A DNA stretch of 13,808 nucleotides, from NCBI GenBank assembly GCA_945874585.1, contig CAMCHB010000022.1, forward strand, positions 1 to 13,808, given 5' to 3'. Below the pieces are notes generated by a model. It saw only the letters and a list, made by a program, of their open reading frames with translations, did not search any database and was not told where the DNA came from. The stretch comes from an uncultured Clostridium sp. (GTDB lineage Bacteria > Bacillota > Clostridia > TANB77 > CAG-508). This document shows positions 7,701 to 13,808 of the stretch, piece by piece. Positions within the stretch are counted from its first letter, which is position 1, and each line of letters opens with the position of its first letter. The position numbers and the translations under genes are program-made.

Positions 7701-9907
7701 TAAATCGTTTAACAGCATGGGGCAATGATCCGGTTATGGATATCCCATCGGAAATTATTTATATCAAAGATAAAGAAAATCAGAAATTGTGGTCTTTAGG
7801 GTATAACCCAATTCCAGATGAAAACGATTATTTGATTACGTATGGTTTTGGGTATGCTCGCTATGAACATCACAGTGACGGAATTTTACAAGAAACCAAT
7901 ATTTTTGTACCAAGAGAAGATCGCATCAAAATTCATCTTATCAAATTAAAAAATGTTGAGAATCGTGTTAAAAATTTAAAAATGGTGTATTATCTAAAGC
8001 CTGTTTTAGGGGAAGAAGAATTAAAAAGCAATTCTTATATTGATGTTACATGGGAGGCTGAAGAGAAGATTTTGTATGCCAAAAATCAGTATACCAAAGA
8101 TTTTAACAATGGGTGGATGTTTGTTAGCTGTAGTGAACCAATTCATTCTTTTACCTCTTCGAAAAGAAGATTTTTAGGACAGGGAGGTATCCAGGATCCA
8201 GATGGATTAAAACAAGCTTTTTGGGATCAAGAAGTACATGCAATTGGGCAATCTACCTGTTTAGCGGTTGAAATTGATCTTACCATTCCTGCTTATGGTA
8301 CAATGGAATTGAGTTTTATGATGGGACAAGAACAGGAAAAAGAAAAGGCACAAGAACAGGTGAAGAAATATAAACAAATAGCAGAATGTAAACGTGAATT
8401 GCAGGAAATCAGAAAAGAATGGTCAGAAAGATTGCAAGTATTACAGATTCAAACTCCAGAGGATTCGATGAATATTATGCTAAATGGATGGGCTTTCTAT
8501 CAAACAATTGCGTGTCGCTTGTGGGCGAAAACGGGATTTTATCAGTCAGGAGGAGCTTATGGCTTTCGTGATCAATTACAAGATACTCTTGGCATTAAGT
8601 ACTGGGCCCCAGAAATGATGCGAGCCCAAATTTTAAAACATGCAGCTCATCAATTTATCGAAGGTGATGTGGAACATTGGTGGCATGAAGAAACAGGCAA
8701 AGGAATTCGTACCAAATTTTCAGATGATTTATTGTGGTTAATTTATGTAACATGTGAGTACTTCAAAATGACAAATGATTCATCTATATGGGAGGAAGAA
8801 ATAACCTATCGAACAGGTCCATTACTCGATGAACACACCGATGAAAATTACGATTGGCATCCGGAAAGTCAAGTAAAAGAAAATTTGTTTCAGCATTGTG
8901 TTCGTGCTTTGAAAAAAGGTGTATGTCTGGGTGAACACGGTTTACCGAAGATTGGATCAGGGGATTGGAATGATGCCTTTAACACGGTTGGAAATCAGGG
9001 AAGAGGAGAAAGTGTATGGCTTGGCTTTTTCCTATATAATGTTTTGCAACGTTTTTTACCGATTTGTCAACAAAGGCAGGAAGAAGAACTAGCCCTATTT
9101 TGTGAACAGACGGCACAAGAATTGAAGCGTCAATTGAATGAACAAGCATGGGATGGCAGATGGTATCGACGTGCTTTTACAGATGATGGCAGATGGATCG
9201 GAAGTGCTGAAAATGAGGAAGGAAGAATTGATAGCATCGCCCAGAGCTGGTCTGTTATATCAGGAGCAGGTGATAATGATAAGAAATTCATTTGTATGGA
9301 ACATTTGGATAAATATTTAGTGGATCGAGAACATGAAATCATTAAATTATTGACACCAGCATTTGATAAGAGTGATTTAGAACCTGGTTATATTAAAGCC
9401 TATTTACCAGGCGTTAGAGAAAATGGTGGTCAATACACACACGGGGCTGTATGGAGCGTATGGGCCAATTGTCTTTTGAATTTTCCGGATCGTGCGGTAG
9501 AATATTATCATTTTATCAATCCTATTGAACATGCACGTACCAAAGAAGCAATTCGACAATATAAAGTGGAACCTTATGTGCTGGCTGCAGATATGTATGG
9601 TGTTGGCAAAATAGCAGGAAGAGGTGGATGGACTTGGTATACAGGTTCTAGTAGTTGGTTCTTAAAAATTGGAATTGAAAAAATTTTAGGTTTCCAAATA
9701 GAACCAGGATATATCGTGCTAGACCCTCATATACCAGCTCATTGGAAGGAGTATCAAATCAAATATAAATATCAAGATAGTATTTATCAAATAACAATCA
9801 AAAACAATAGAGTGGAAAAAAATGTATTTCAAGAAAAATCAAAAAATAAGCATAAAATAAAATTAGAGAACAATCACCGCATCAATGAAATTGAAATTCA
9901 AATCTAA
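1769..9907 (+). CDS. Cyclic beta-1,2-glucan synthase (NdvB/ChvB/Cgs family), 2712 aa
   Basis: A giant membrane enzyme close in length to Brucella Cgs (about 2870 aa), with the same module order. Residues 1-400 resemble the Cgs N-terminal region (WLLDNYYVLEE; GFYDGYARVYVLAHEIVAYTDGR). Membrane spans lie near 405-450, 814-857 and 941-983. Between them is a GT84/GT2-like glucosyltransferase with DAD at 621-623, SHDLLEG at 733-739 and KNRWIRGDWQ at 767-776, which uses UDP-glucose at the cytoplasmic face. Residues about 993-1390 form the glucoamylase-like domain (WSGTAFEYLMP at 1225-1235; HHQAL at 1367), now assigned as the cyclising GH189 module in characterised homologues. Residues about 1440-1720 and 1919-2710 are GH94-type regions. 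The second has the catalytic GFRDQLQD (Asp2268), GSGDWNDAFN (Asp2399) and WTWYTGSSSW (2621-2630), and trims chain length by phosphorolysis. The start is TTG. The gene stands alone with its own terminator, and no NdvA/ChvA-type exporter is present in the window. The product linkage is inferred from the family. Confidence 0.92.
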   Translation: MNRIKFLSNKGAVLDRKQLETYLEKVASDHILKKQADKNTYPIPRVKDNFDWITKTYQFLNQNVKEGIHIHPAGEWLLDNYYVLEETVKAIEKELTEEKYQNFLGIQGGFYDGYARVYVLAHEIVAYTDGRIDREHLEHYLQAYQKKKTLNMEEIWNIGLFLQIAILENIRQICEKIYFAQIQKYKVENIVSRLVEKKNISHYQTQLDDFPSHMTFVDMKYPFIEYMSYRLKKMGRKAISYQKVLEEEVRKMGTNVAEVIQKEHFDVAVKKVSMGNCIKSIKSLQRMNFLEIFEHINGVEEILRCDPAGIYEKMDYETKNVYRNRIKEISAKTKISEIYIASKALELANLANMEKINSMEEKKKTHIGYYFLAEGQENFMRLLGSKIATKTISQKFRWYKNTIQCSAFLLAVIVTILCYQATQAIWLSILAGLLFWIPLSELVVQIVQTFLGRKKKPSFIPKLDFSKGIPQEYATMVVIPTILESPEKVKKMIEKLEVYAMANASENLYFTLLGDCQAASKKVEEMDTAIVNTGVEEVQKLNAKYPGEDFPKFHFVYRRRTWSNSEQCYLGWERKRGLLTQLNNYLLGKSKDVFRANTMELWKLTGENKKIPPIRYIMTLDADTELVLNSGLRLVGAMAHLLNQPIVEEETKMVVEGYGMMQPRIGIRLKDGNRSLFSRLFAGLPGTDLYTNAISDVYQDNFHEGIFTGKGIYDLVVFQKVMDQRIPENRVLSHDLLEGSFARCALVTDILWMDDYPNKFMSSMKRKNRWIRGDWQIASWCNQEVPNANGKLVKNTLSELSRYKIWDNLRRSTIEIGLFFSLMITFGVGLKFPTASKGLLILWIIMFGMPVILHLLFQKEPVARQRFFSPMSTGLQSNLLATGIQLTVLPAHAYNAGNAIGKAIYRQKVSHRKLLEWMTAEEAEKSSDNTKINYIQKMWFQFAGSLLCFGFAFFLKDIWLIVLSLALGILWLAGPWIAWYISQEQEDQSIPLSQEEEQYLREIGKRTWQYFADYMIPKTNGLPPDNYQEERTNEVVYRTSSTNIGLGLMAIISAYDLGYINEKDAFEKINITLNTIDNLSKWNGHLYNWYDIQNLKPLYPRYVSTVDSGNFVGYLYTLKSFLKEKQEKMKNKEENEQLQQNLEKIDRLIQNTDFSYLYDNEKGIFSIGFDVENNLLTDSYYDLLASESRQASLVAIAKKDVPAKHWNHLSRILTSMNGYKGLLSWSGTAFEYLMPNMNIPTYSGSLLDESCHFLIMSQMTYCKKLEIPWGISEAAFHLKDLHSNYQYKAFGIPWLGLKRGLGDELNIAPYASALAMLEKPHEVIQNLKALEQLGMFQKYGFYEALDFTPEHLDYGTKQAPVKTYMAHHQALILMAIDNALNQRILQKRFMKNPEIKAIDILLQERMPLDAVVTKEKKEKVEKLKMKDYEQYSENVFTALHPTLNNYHVYASGEYMVCQKENGEGFSSYQNIYINKYKETNDYAQGIFFYVKNLRTHKVYASYQPEKSDKFSIHFTPDGYQMTRMDETIEMIEKDTISPDEPVEIRRVTLKNHGNLEEIVELTVAFEPVLSTKEQEYAHPAFNNLFLKYNYDEVTHTMFIQRNQRGSVPAVFLGASFYTEQETIGELEYEIDKQKFYDRGNIGIPKCVEQSIPFSQETDIVTNPILAMRRTIKIKPGEKVHFNFVVSLAKKKESVRQNIEKYRNEENVLRAFELSKAKVEEENRYLGIKGKEIETYQKLLSYLMFQNPMRKLYLHSLQKQSYAQEDLWPYGISGDLPILLFRMKESNDRYFLTELLKAYEYFMVKNVAIDFVILDEEENVYEKYVKKTIEEEVNNRQLNERRGIKGGIFILQAAEIEDIQPLLYRANILLDASFGDLKNSLETMEEDYQKSLPILYWEPDKQLQNDQQSAKMSMRFEEENLLYYNGYGGFTPDGKEYKMRINQENKLPTVWAHVLANPYFGTVLTENMGGYTWNQNSRLNRLTAWGNDPVMDIPSEIIYIKDKENQKLWSLGYNPIPDENDYLITYGFGYARYEHHSDGILQETNIFVPREDRIKIHLIKLKNVENRVKNLKMVYYLKPVLGEEELKSNSYIDVTWEAEEKILYAKNQYTKDFNNGWMFVSCSEPIHSFTSSKRRFLGQGGIQDPDGLKQAFWDQEVHAIGQSTCLAVEIDLTIPAYGTMELSFMMGQEQEKEKAQEQVKKYKQIAECKRELQEIRKEWSERLQVLQIQTPEDSMNIMLNGWAFYQTIACRLWAKTGFYQSGGAYGFRDQLQDTLGIKYWAPEMMRAQILKHAAHQFIEGDVEHWWHEETGKGIRTKFSDDLLWLIYVTCEYFKMTNDSSIWEEEITYRTGPLLDEHTDENYDWHPESQVKENLFQHCVRALKKGVCLGEHGLPKIGSGDWNDAFNTVGNQGRGESVWLGFFLYNVLQRFLPICQQRQEEELALFCEQTAQELKRQLNEQAWDGRWYRRAFTDDGRWIGSAENEEGRIDSIAQSWSVISGAGDNDKKFICMEHLDKYLVDREHEIIKLLTPAFDKSDLEPGYIKAYLPGVRENGGQYTHGAVWSVWANCLLNFPDRAVEYYHFINPIEHARTKEAIRQYKVEPYVLAADMYGVGKIAGRGGWTWYTGSSSWFLKIGIEKILGFQIEPGYIVLDPHIPAHWKEYQIKYKYQDSIYQITIKNNRVEKNVFQEKSKNKHKIKLENNHRINEIEIQI

Positions 9908-9943
9908 TTGAAATAGAGCGGAAAAACTCTGTAACAAAATTGT

Positions 9944-9985
9944 AATAAATCGCAATTCTTAGAAAGAAGGGCGATTTATTTTTTT
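9944..9985 (+). terminator. Rho-independent terminator after the glucan synthase gene
   Basis: AATAAATCGC (9944-9953) pairs perfectly with GCGATTTATT (9971-9980). Inside lies a 2x2 internal loop and a further 5-bp stem (TTCTT/AAGAA) closed by a 3-base loop. Seven T follow (9979-9985). It lies 36 bases after the stop codon and separates the synthase from the nrd operon. Confidence 0.93.
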
Positions 9986-10088
9986 ACAAAAACTTTTTTA
10001 TGGTAAATAATGTATTTCATAAAATAATAACCTTTCAAACAGTATTAACAAAGGCAAAAAATGCTTTAAGTTACATAAAGAATTTAAT
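9986..10088 (+). other. Non-coding upstream region of nrdD with weak dyads
   Basis: About 100 AT-rich bases lie between the terminator and the nrdD promoter. They contain three imperfect inverted repeats: 9999-10021 (TATG/CATA outer arms and AAATA/TATTT inner arms), CCTTT...AAAGG near 10030-10055, and CTTTA...TAAAG near 10063-10080. None matches a regulator site I can name. I see no gene or riboswitch here. Confidence 0.4.
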
Positions 10089-10117
10089 TTGACATTACTT
10101 TTGGAGACAGATACAAT
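10089..10117 (+). promoter_or_regulatory. Sigma-A promoter of the nrdDG operon
   Basis: TTGACA at 10089-10094 is a perfect -35. TACAAT at 10112-10117 is one base from the consensus -10, and the spacer is exactly 17 bp. Transcription should begin near 10124, giving a leader of about 38 bases before the nrdD ATG. Confidence 0.9.
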
Positions 10118-10147
10118 ACATACATGTAAAAAATGAAACACAAAATT

Positions 10148-10161
10148 GGGGGTTGTAAAAC
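10148..10161 (+). promoter_or_regulatory. Unusual G-run ribosome binding site of nrdD
   Basis: GGGGG at 10148-10152, followed by T, lies 9 bases before the ATG. It can pair with the CCUCC anti-Shine-Dalgarno sequence through one G-U wobble in place of the usual AGGAGG. It sets the ATG at 10162 as the start. Confidence 0.75.
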
Positions 10162-12435
10162 ATGCAAGTAATAAAAAGAGACGGAAGATTGGATGATTTT
10201 AATTCAGAAAGAATTGTAAAGGCTATTTCATTAGCCATGGGACAAACACAAGGAGGAATTGATGTAAACTTAGCCAATGCGATTGCAGAAAGTATTGAAA
10301 AAGCCTTTAGTAGCAAGAAGCAAGTAACAGTTTATGAAATTCAAGATTTAGTAGAGAAAAAATTGATGGCTTCTGCACGTAAAGATGCTGCTAGAAGTTA
10401 TATTACCTATCGTTATAATCGAGATGTTGCTAGAAAGTCAAAAATAAAAGAAATGTTTCTAGAAATTATCGAAGCAAAAGCAAATGATGTCACAAGAGAA
10501 AATGCTAATATGAATGCTGATACACCAGCTGGTATGATGATGAAATTTGCGAGTGAAACGACAAAACCATTCGTAGATGATTTCTTATTATCACCAGAAG
10601 CACGTGAAGCTCATCAAAAAGGTTATATTCATATTCATGATAAAGATTATTATCCAACCAAAAGCTTAACCTGTTTACAACATCCATTGGATAAAATATT
10701 AAAAAATGGATTCCGCGCTGGACATGGTGCTTCTAGACCAGCTAAACGTATTGAAACAGCTAGTATTTTGGCATGTATGTCTTTGGAGAATGTACAAAAT
10801 GAGATGCACGGTGGACAAGCTATTCCAGCATTTGATTTTTATTTAGCTCCATTTGTTCGTAAGACTTATGTAGAAGAAGTGAAAAAAATCGAGAGCTTAC
10901 TAGGTAAAGATTTATCTGATTTATATGAATATCCAATTCAAGATTATATCAAAAAAGATTTAGATGGATTAACAGGCAAAGAAAGAGACTTACAGGCAGC
11001 TATCAATGAAACAATCAATCGTGTTCATCAAGCTATGGAAGCCTTTATACATAACATGAATACCATTCATTCAAGAGGTGGTAATCAGGTGGTATTTAGT
11101 TCTATCAATTATGGAACCGATACTTCACCAGAAGGTAGATGCATCATTCGTGAAACTTTGCTTTCTACGAAACGAGGTGTTGGTAATAATGAGACACCTA
11201 TTTTCCCAATTCAAATTTGGAAGAAGAAAAGAGGAGTTAACTATTTACCAGAAGATCCAAACTATGATTTGTATCAATTGGCTTGTGAAGTTTCTGCTAA
11301 GAGATTTTTCCCTAATTTCTTAAATTTGGATGCTACTTTCAATCAAAGCAAAAAATGGAGAGCAGATGATCCAAATCGTTATTATTATGAAGTAGCTACT
11401 ATGGGATGCAGAACAAGAGTCTTTAAAAATAGACATGGAGAAGATACTTCTGTTGGTAGAGGAAACTTATCATTTACCACCGTTAATATTGTTAGATTGG
11501 CAATAGAAGCAGCAAAAGAAGCACAAGCTCAAACAGGTCTTGAATTTGAATTAGGTTCAGGTAGTCAAAAATACATGACACCAGAATACAAAAAAGTTGT
11601 CAAAAAGATCTTTATGAAAAAACTAGAAACTTATGTAGATATTGTGGCAGAACAATTATATGCTAGATATCAATTCCAATGTACAGCACTTGCAAAGCAA
11701 TTTCCACTATTGATGACAGCTGGTTTGTGGCAAGATAGTGATAAATTAAAACCAAATGATACCGTGGCATCTGTTTTAAAACATGGTACTTTAGGTATTG
11801 GATTTATAGGACTTGCAGAATGCTTAACTGCTTTGACAGGTCAACATCATGCAGAATCAGAAGCATCTCAAAAATTGGGAATTGAAATTGTTACAAGAAT
11901 AAAAGAAATATGCGATGAGTATTCTGATAAATACGATTTAAATTATTCAGCTTTTGCTACACCAGCAGAAGGATTATCTGGTAGATTTACCAAAATAGAT
12001 CGTAAATTATTTGGTAAATTAAAAGGAATTACCGATCGTGAGTATTATACCAATAGCAATCATGTTCCAGTTTGGTATAAATGTACAGCTGAACAAAAAG
12101 CTAAAATTGAAGGACCATATCATGCTTTGACAGAAGGCGGTCACATTTTCTATATCGAATTGGATGGAGATGCTACTCATAATCCACAAACTGTTGAAGC
12201 GGTTGTAGATTTGATGGATAAATACAATATGGGATATGGAAGTGTTAACCATACTCGTTCAAGATGTATGGATTGTGGATTCGAAAATGCAGATGCAAAT
12301 TTGGAACAATGTCCTATGTGTGGTAGTACCAATATTGATACCATCCAAAGAATCACAGGTTATTTGGTAGGTGCTACCAATCGTTGGAACAAGGCAAAAT
12401 TGGCAGAGTTGCATGATCGTGTAACTCACTGCTAA
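10162..12435 (+). CDS. nrdD: Anaerobic (class III) ribonucleoside-triphosphate reductase, 757 aa
   Basis: Reduces ribonucleoside triphosphates to deoxyribonucleotides in the cytoplasm without oxygen, using a glycyl radical. Residues about 3-90 form an ATP-cone allosteric domain (VIKRDGR...F...RI; later ARSYITYRYNRD). The catalytic barrel follows, with YIHIHDKDYYPT, Cys171 in SLTCLQ, SLENVQNEMHGGQ, and MGCRTRV containing Cys416, the probable thiyl-radical cysteine. Near the C-terminus a zinc site is formed by Cys702, Cys705, Cys717 and Cys720 (CMDCG...CPMCG). The glycyl-radical loop RITGYLVG places the radical on Gly733. Length is slightly above the E. coli enzyme (712 aa). All key residues are present and the gene looks intact. 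nrdG, encoding the activating enzyme, begins 20 bases downstream on the same transcript. Which reductant it uses (formate or thioredoxin type) cannot be decided by eye. No clear NrdR box was found. Confidence 0.98.
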   Translation: MQVIKRDGRLDDFNSERIVKAISLAMGQTQGGIDVNLANAIAESIEKAFSSKKQVTVYEIQDLVEKKLMASARKDAARSYITYRYNRDVARKSKIKEMFLEIIEAKANDVTRENANMNADTPAGMMMKFASETTKPFVDDFLLSPEAREAHQKGYIHIHDKDYYPTKSLTCLQHPLDKILKNGFRAGHGASRPAKRIETASILACMSLENVQNEMHGGQAIPAFDFYLAPFVRKTYVEEVKKIESLLGKDLSDLYEYPIQDYIKKDLDGLTGKERDLQAAINETINRVHQAMEAFIHNMNTIHSRGGNQVVFSSINYGTDTSPEGRCIIRETLLSTKRGVGNNETPIFPIQIWKKKRGVNYLPEDPNYDLYQLACEVSAKRFFPNFLNLDATFNQSKKWRADDPNRYYYEVATMGCRTRVFKNRHGEDTSVGRGNLSFTTVNIVRLAIEAAKEAQAQTGLEFELGSGSQKYMTPEYKKVVKKIFMKKLETYVDIVAEQLYARYQFQCTALAKQFPLLMTAGLWQDSDKLKPNDTVASVLKHGTLGIGFIGLAECLTALTGQHHAESEASQKLGIEIVTRIKEICDEYSDKYDLNYSAFATPAEGLSGRFTKIDRKLFGKLKGITDREYYTNSNHVPVWYKCTAEQKAKIEGPYHALTEGGHIFYIELDGDATHNPQTVEAVVDLMDKYNMGYGSVNHTRSRCMDCGFENADANLEQCPMCGSTNIDTIQRITGYLVGATNRWNKAKLAELHDRVTHC

Positions 12436-12442
12436 GACAAAT

Positions 12443-12455
12443 GGGGGGATTTTAA
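12443..12455 (+). promoter_or_regulatory. G-run ribosome binding site of nrdG
   Basis: GGGGGG at 12443-12448 lies 7 bases before the ATG at 12456. It is the same G-rich Shine-Dalgarno variant seen before nrdD, relying on a G-U pair with the 16S rRNA 3' end. Confidence 0.75.
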
Positions 12456-12959
12456 ATGAATATGGCAGGATTTTATGATGAGAGTATTTCAAATGGACTT
12501 GGTTGGAGAGCAGTGCTATTTGTTAGTGGCTGTCCACATAATTGTCCTGGTTGCCAAAATAAAGCAGCACAAGATTTTCAGTATGGACAAGCATTTCATA
12601 AGGACGAAATCATACAAAGAATCAAGGAGAATTCCATTCTAAAAGGGGTTACAATTAGTGGTGGTGAACCATTGTGCCCTGAAAATATTGCTGATGTTTT
12701 AGATTTCATTCGTACCGTAAAAAAAGAAAAGCCAAACTTTAATATATGGTGCTATACAGGCTATACAATGGAACAATTGGAAAACCGAAAAGATCCGATT
12801 ACCGATCAGTGCTTAGCAGAAATCAATGTATTAGTAGATGGAAGATTTGTAGAACAAAAAAAGAATCCAACTTTAAAATTTAGAGGTTCTGAAAATCAAA
12901 GAATTATAGATGTAAAAAACAGCTTAAAAAACAACAAAATCGTACAATTAGCCATATAG
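12456..12959 (+). CDS. nrdG: Anaerobic ribonucleotide reductase activating protein (radical SAM), 167 aa
   Basis: Uses a [4Fe-4S] cluster and S-adenosylmethionine to abstract a hydrogen from the C-terminal glycine loop of NrdD, creating the glycyl radical. The radical-SAM motif CPHNCPGC holds the cluster cysteines Cys26, Cys30 and Cys33. TISGGEPL (residues about 66-73) is the SAM-binding GGE motif. NIWCYTGYT and NVLVDGRF are typical of the NrdG family, as is the length (E. coli NrdG is 154 aa). The ATG at 12456 is favoured by the G-run ribosome binding site; an ATG two codons later is the only near alternative. It is co-transcribed with nrdD from the promoter at 10089. No terminator is visible after it, and its stop codon abuts the next promoter. 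Confidence 0.97.
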   Translation: MNMAGFYDESISNGLGWRAVLFVSGCPHNCPGCQNKAAQDFQYGQAFHKDEIIQRIKENSILKGVTISGGEPLCPENIADVLDFIRTVKKEKPNFNIWCYTGYTMEQLENRKDPITDQCLAEINVLVDGRFVEQKKNPTLKFRGSENQRIIDVKNSLKNNKIVQLAI

Positions 12960-12988
12960 TTTACAAAAATCGGAAAATGTGCTATAAT
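12960..12988 (+). promoter_or_regulatory. Extended -10 sigma-A promoter of the downstream gene
   Basis: TTTACA at 12960-12965, a 17-bp spacer and a perfect TATAAT at 12983-12988 form a near-consensus promoter. The -10 is preceded by TGC, giving an extended -10 (TGnTATAAT). The -35 begins at the base right after the nrdG stop codon. The predicted start is near 12995, about 37 bases before the next ATG. Confidence 0.88.
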
Positions 12989-13031
12989 GGTTGCCGGATA
13001 TGATGTTTTTGCATAAAGGAGGAAGATTGAA

Positions 13032-13808
13032 ATGACTATTTTGATCTGGTTGTGGAAGCAATGCCGGAAGGTAGAAAGACTTTTGAATCAATGGCTGCAT
13101 ACTGCTGTTTTTAAGATTTTGCAAGAACTGAATTGCCCGTATTTAATGGGCGTTGTACAAAAAGGAGAGTTGACATCAGAATATTATGCAGGTCTTCAGC
13201 CATTTGAAAGGGTATTGCTGTATGAATTTAATTTAAATGAGTATTACTTTTTCTTAAAACAAAATGAAATTCACATTCGGTATCATCAAAAAGCAACCAA
13301 AATTCATATTCGAACTTTGGAATGGCGTCATGAAATATTTTACCAATTTTTGATGGAAAGTTTGATTCAAATCAATCAATGGAAGAAACTTTTAAAAAGA
13401 AGAATGGAACAGTACATAAAGAATCATCCTGTTTCCGACAAAAGAAAGGAAAAATATTTCAAGAATGTTTTGCAAGATGAAGCAATTGAACAAATGCTAA
13501 AAGAAAGAGAATTGCGAAAAAAGGAGAGAAAAGGTAAAGATTGTATTGAAGTAGGGGATGTTATTTACCAAGTTTCAATCGGCTATTTAAAAATTGGTTC
13601 AATTTACAAAAATATTCTCAATTTGAGAAGCAAGGAAAAAAATGTAAAAATCATTGTTTATCTCAAAGAAAAAAAATGCCTTGCCATTTTGAATGCACTG
13701 TCTCAAAAACCTACTTATGGTTCTTTATTAGAGGCAACTGGATTGTTGAAAAATGTTAAAAAAGAATTTATGTACAATCCACTTGTCTTGATACAAGACA
13801 ACAAAGGG
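13032..13808 (+). CDS. Unrecognised basic protein, 5' part (first 259 residues)
   Basis: An ATG at 13032 follows a strong AAAGGAGG (13016-13023, spacing 9) and a near-consensus promoter. The frame then stays open for 259 codons to the window edge without a stop, in AT-rich DNA. Together these make a real gene very likely. I do not recognise the family. The N-terminus (MTILIWLWKQCRKVERLLNQ) is amphipathic with aromatic residues but is not a clear signal peptide. Residues about 30-110 are mixed and rich in Tyr, Phe and Leu. Residues about 115-172 are strongly Lys/Arg/Glu-rich, probably a long charged helix or coiled coil (KKLLKRRMEQ; LKERELRKKERKGKD). The remaining visible part looks alpha/beta (VGDVIYQVSIGYLKIG; NVKIIVYLKEKKCLAILNAL). 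No catalytic motif, metal-binding cysteine cluster or membrane span is evident. The charge suggests an intracellular, possibly nucleic-acid- or membrane-associated protein, but that is only inference. It may be partly co-transcribed with nrdDG by readthrough. Confidence 0.8.
   Translation, partial: MTILIWLWKQCRKVERLLNQWLHTAVFKILQELNCPYLMGVVQKGELTSEYYAGLQPFERVLLYEFNLNEYYFFLKQNEIHIRYHQKATKIHIRTLEWRHEIFYQFLMESLIQINQWKKLLKRRMEQYIKNHPVSDKRKEKYFKNVLQDEAIEQMLKERELRKKERKGKDCIEVGDVIYQVSIGYLKIGSIYKNILNLRSKEKNVKIIVYLKEKKCLAILNALSQKPTYGSLLEATGLLKNVKKEFMYNPLVLIQDNKG

Noticed and set aside
10105..10130. NrdR box at the nrdD promoter
   Set aside because: The best alignment matches only about 9 of 16 consensus positions, and no second box lies at the usual spacing.
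13000..13035. Short upstream frame (MMFLHKGGRLK) overlapping the start of the right-edge gene by ATGA
   Set aside because: It would start only about 5 bases after the predicted transcription start, has no ribosome binding site and its codons simply cover the Shine-Dalgarno region of the next gene. It is probably chance.

Overview
The window comes from an AT-rich, low-GC Gram-positive anaerobe, most likely a gut-type spore-forming member of the Bacillota (Clostridia or a relative). Four things support this. A sortase-anchored surface protein points to a Gram-positive wall. A CwlD-like spore-cortex amidase points to sporulation. A class III (oxygen-sensitive) ribonucleotide reductase with its activase points to anaerobic growth. 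Purine-rich ribosome binding sites and AT-biased codons point to a low-GC firmicute. The species cannot be fixed from the sequence.

Layout from left to right. (1) Bases 1-884, + strand: the 3' end of a cell-wall-anchored protein with bacterial Ig-like (BIG2) repeats, an Asn/Pro-rich spacer and an LPFTG sorting signal. (2) Bases 926-1643, - strand: a CwlD-type N-acetylmuramoyl-L-alanine amidase interrupted by a one-base frameshift just after its first zinc-ligand motif. These two convergent genes share one long hairpin terminator. (3) Bases 1769-9907, + strand: one 2712-residue gene for a cyclic beta-1,2-glucan synthase (NdvB/ChvB/Cgs type), starting at TTG and ending in a strong terminator. 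(4) Bases 10162-12959, + strand: an nrdD-nrdG operon behind a near-consensus sigma-A promoter. (5) Bases 13032-13808, + strand: the 5' part (259 codons) of a gene I do not recognise. It has its own extended -10 promoter and continues past the window edge.

How the genes relate. nrdD and nrdG form a functional pair: the radical-SAM activase NrdG installs the glycyl radical in NrdD, which then makes deoxynucleotides without oxygen. The first three genes all concern the cell surface or envelope (wall-anchored adhesin-like protein, peptidoglycan amidase, glucan synthase), but they lie on different strands with separate terminators, so I see no operon linking them. No RNA genes, insertion sequences, CRISPR arrays, attachment sites or replication origins were seen. 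No gap between genes exceeds about 254 bases.

I did not find a convincing new multi-gene system. The items most worth a second look are the frameshifted cwlD, the complete three-module cyclic glucan synthase in a Gram-positive setting, and the unrecognised gene at the right edge.
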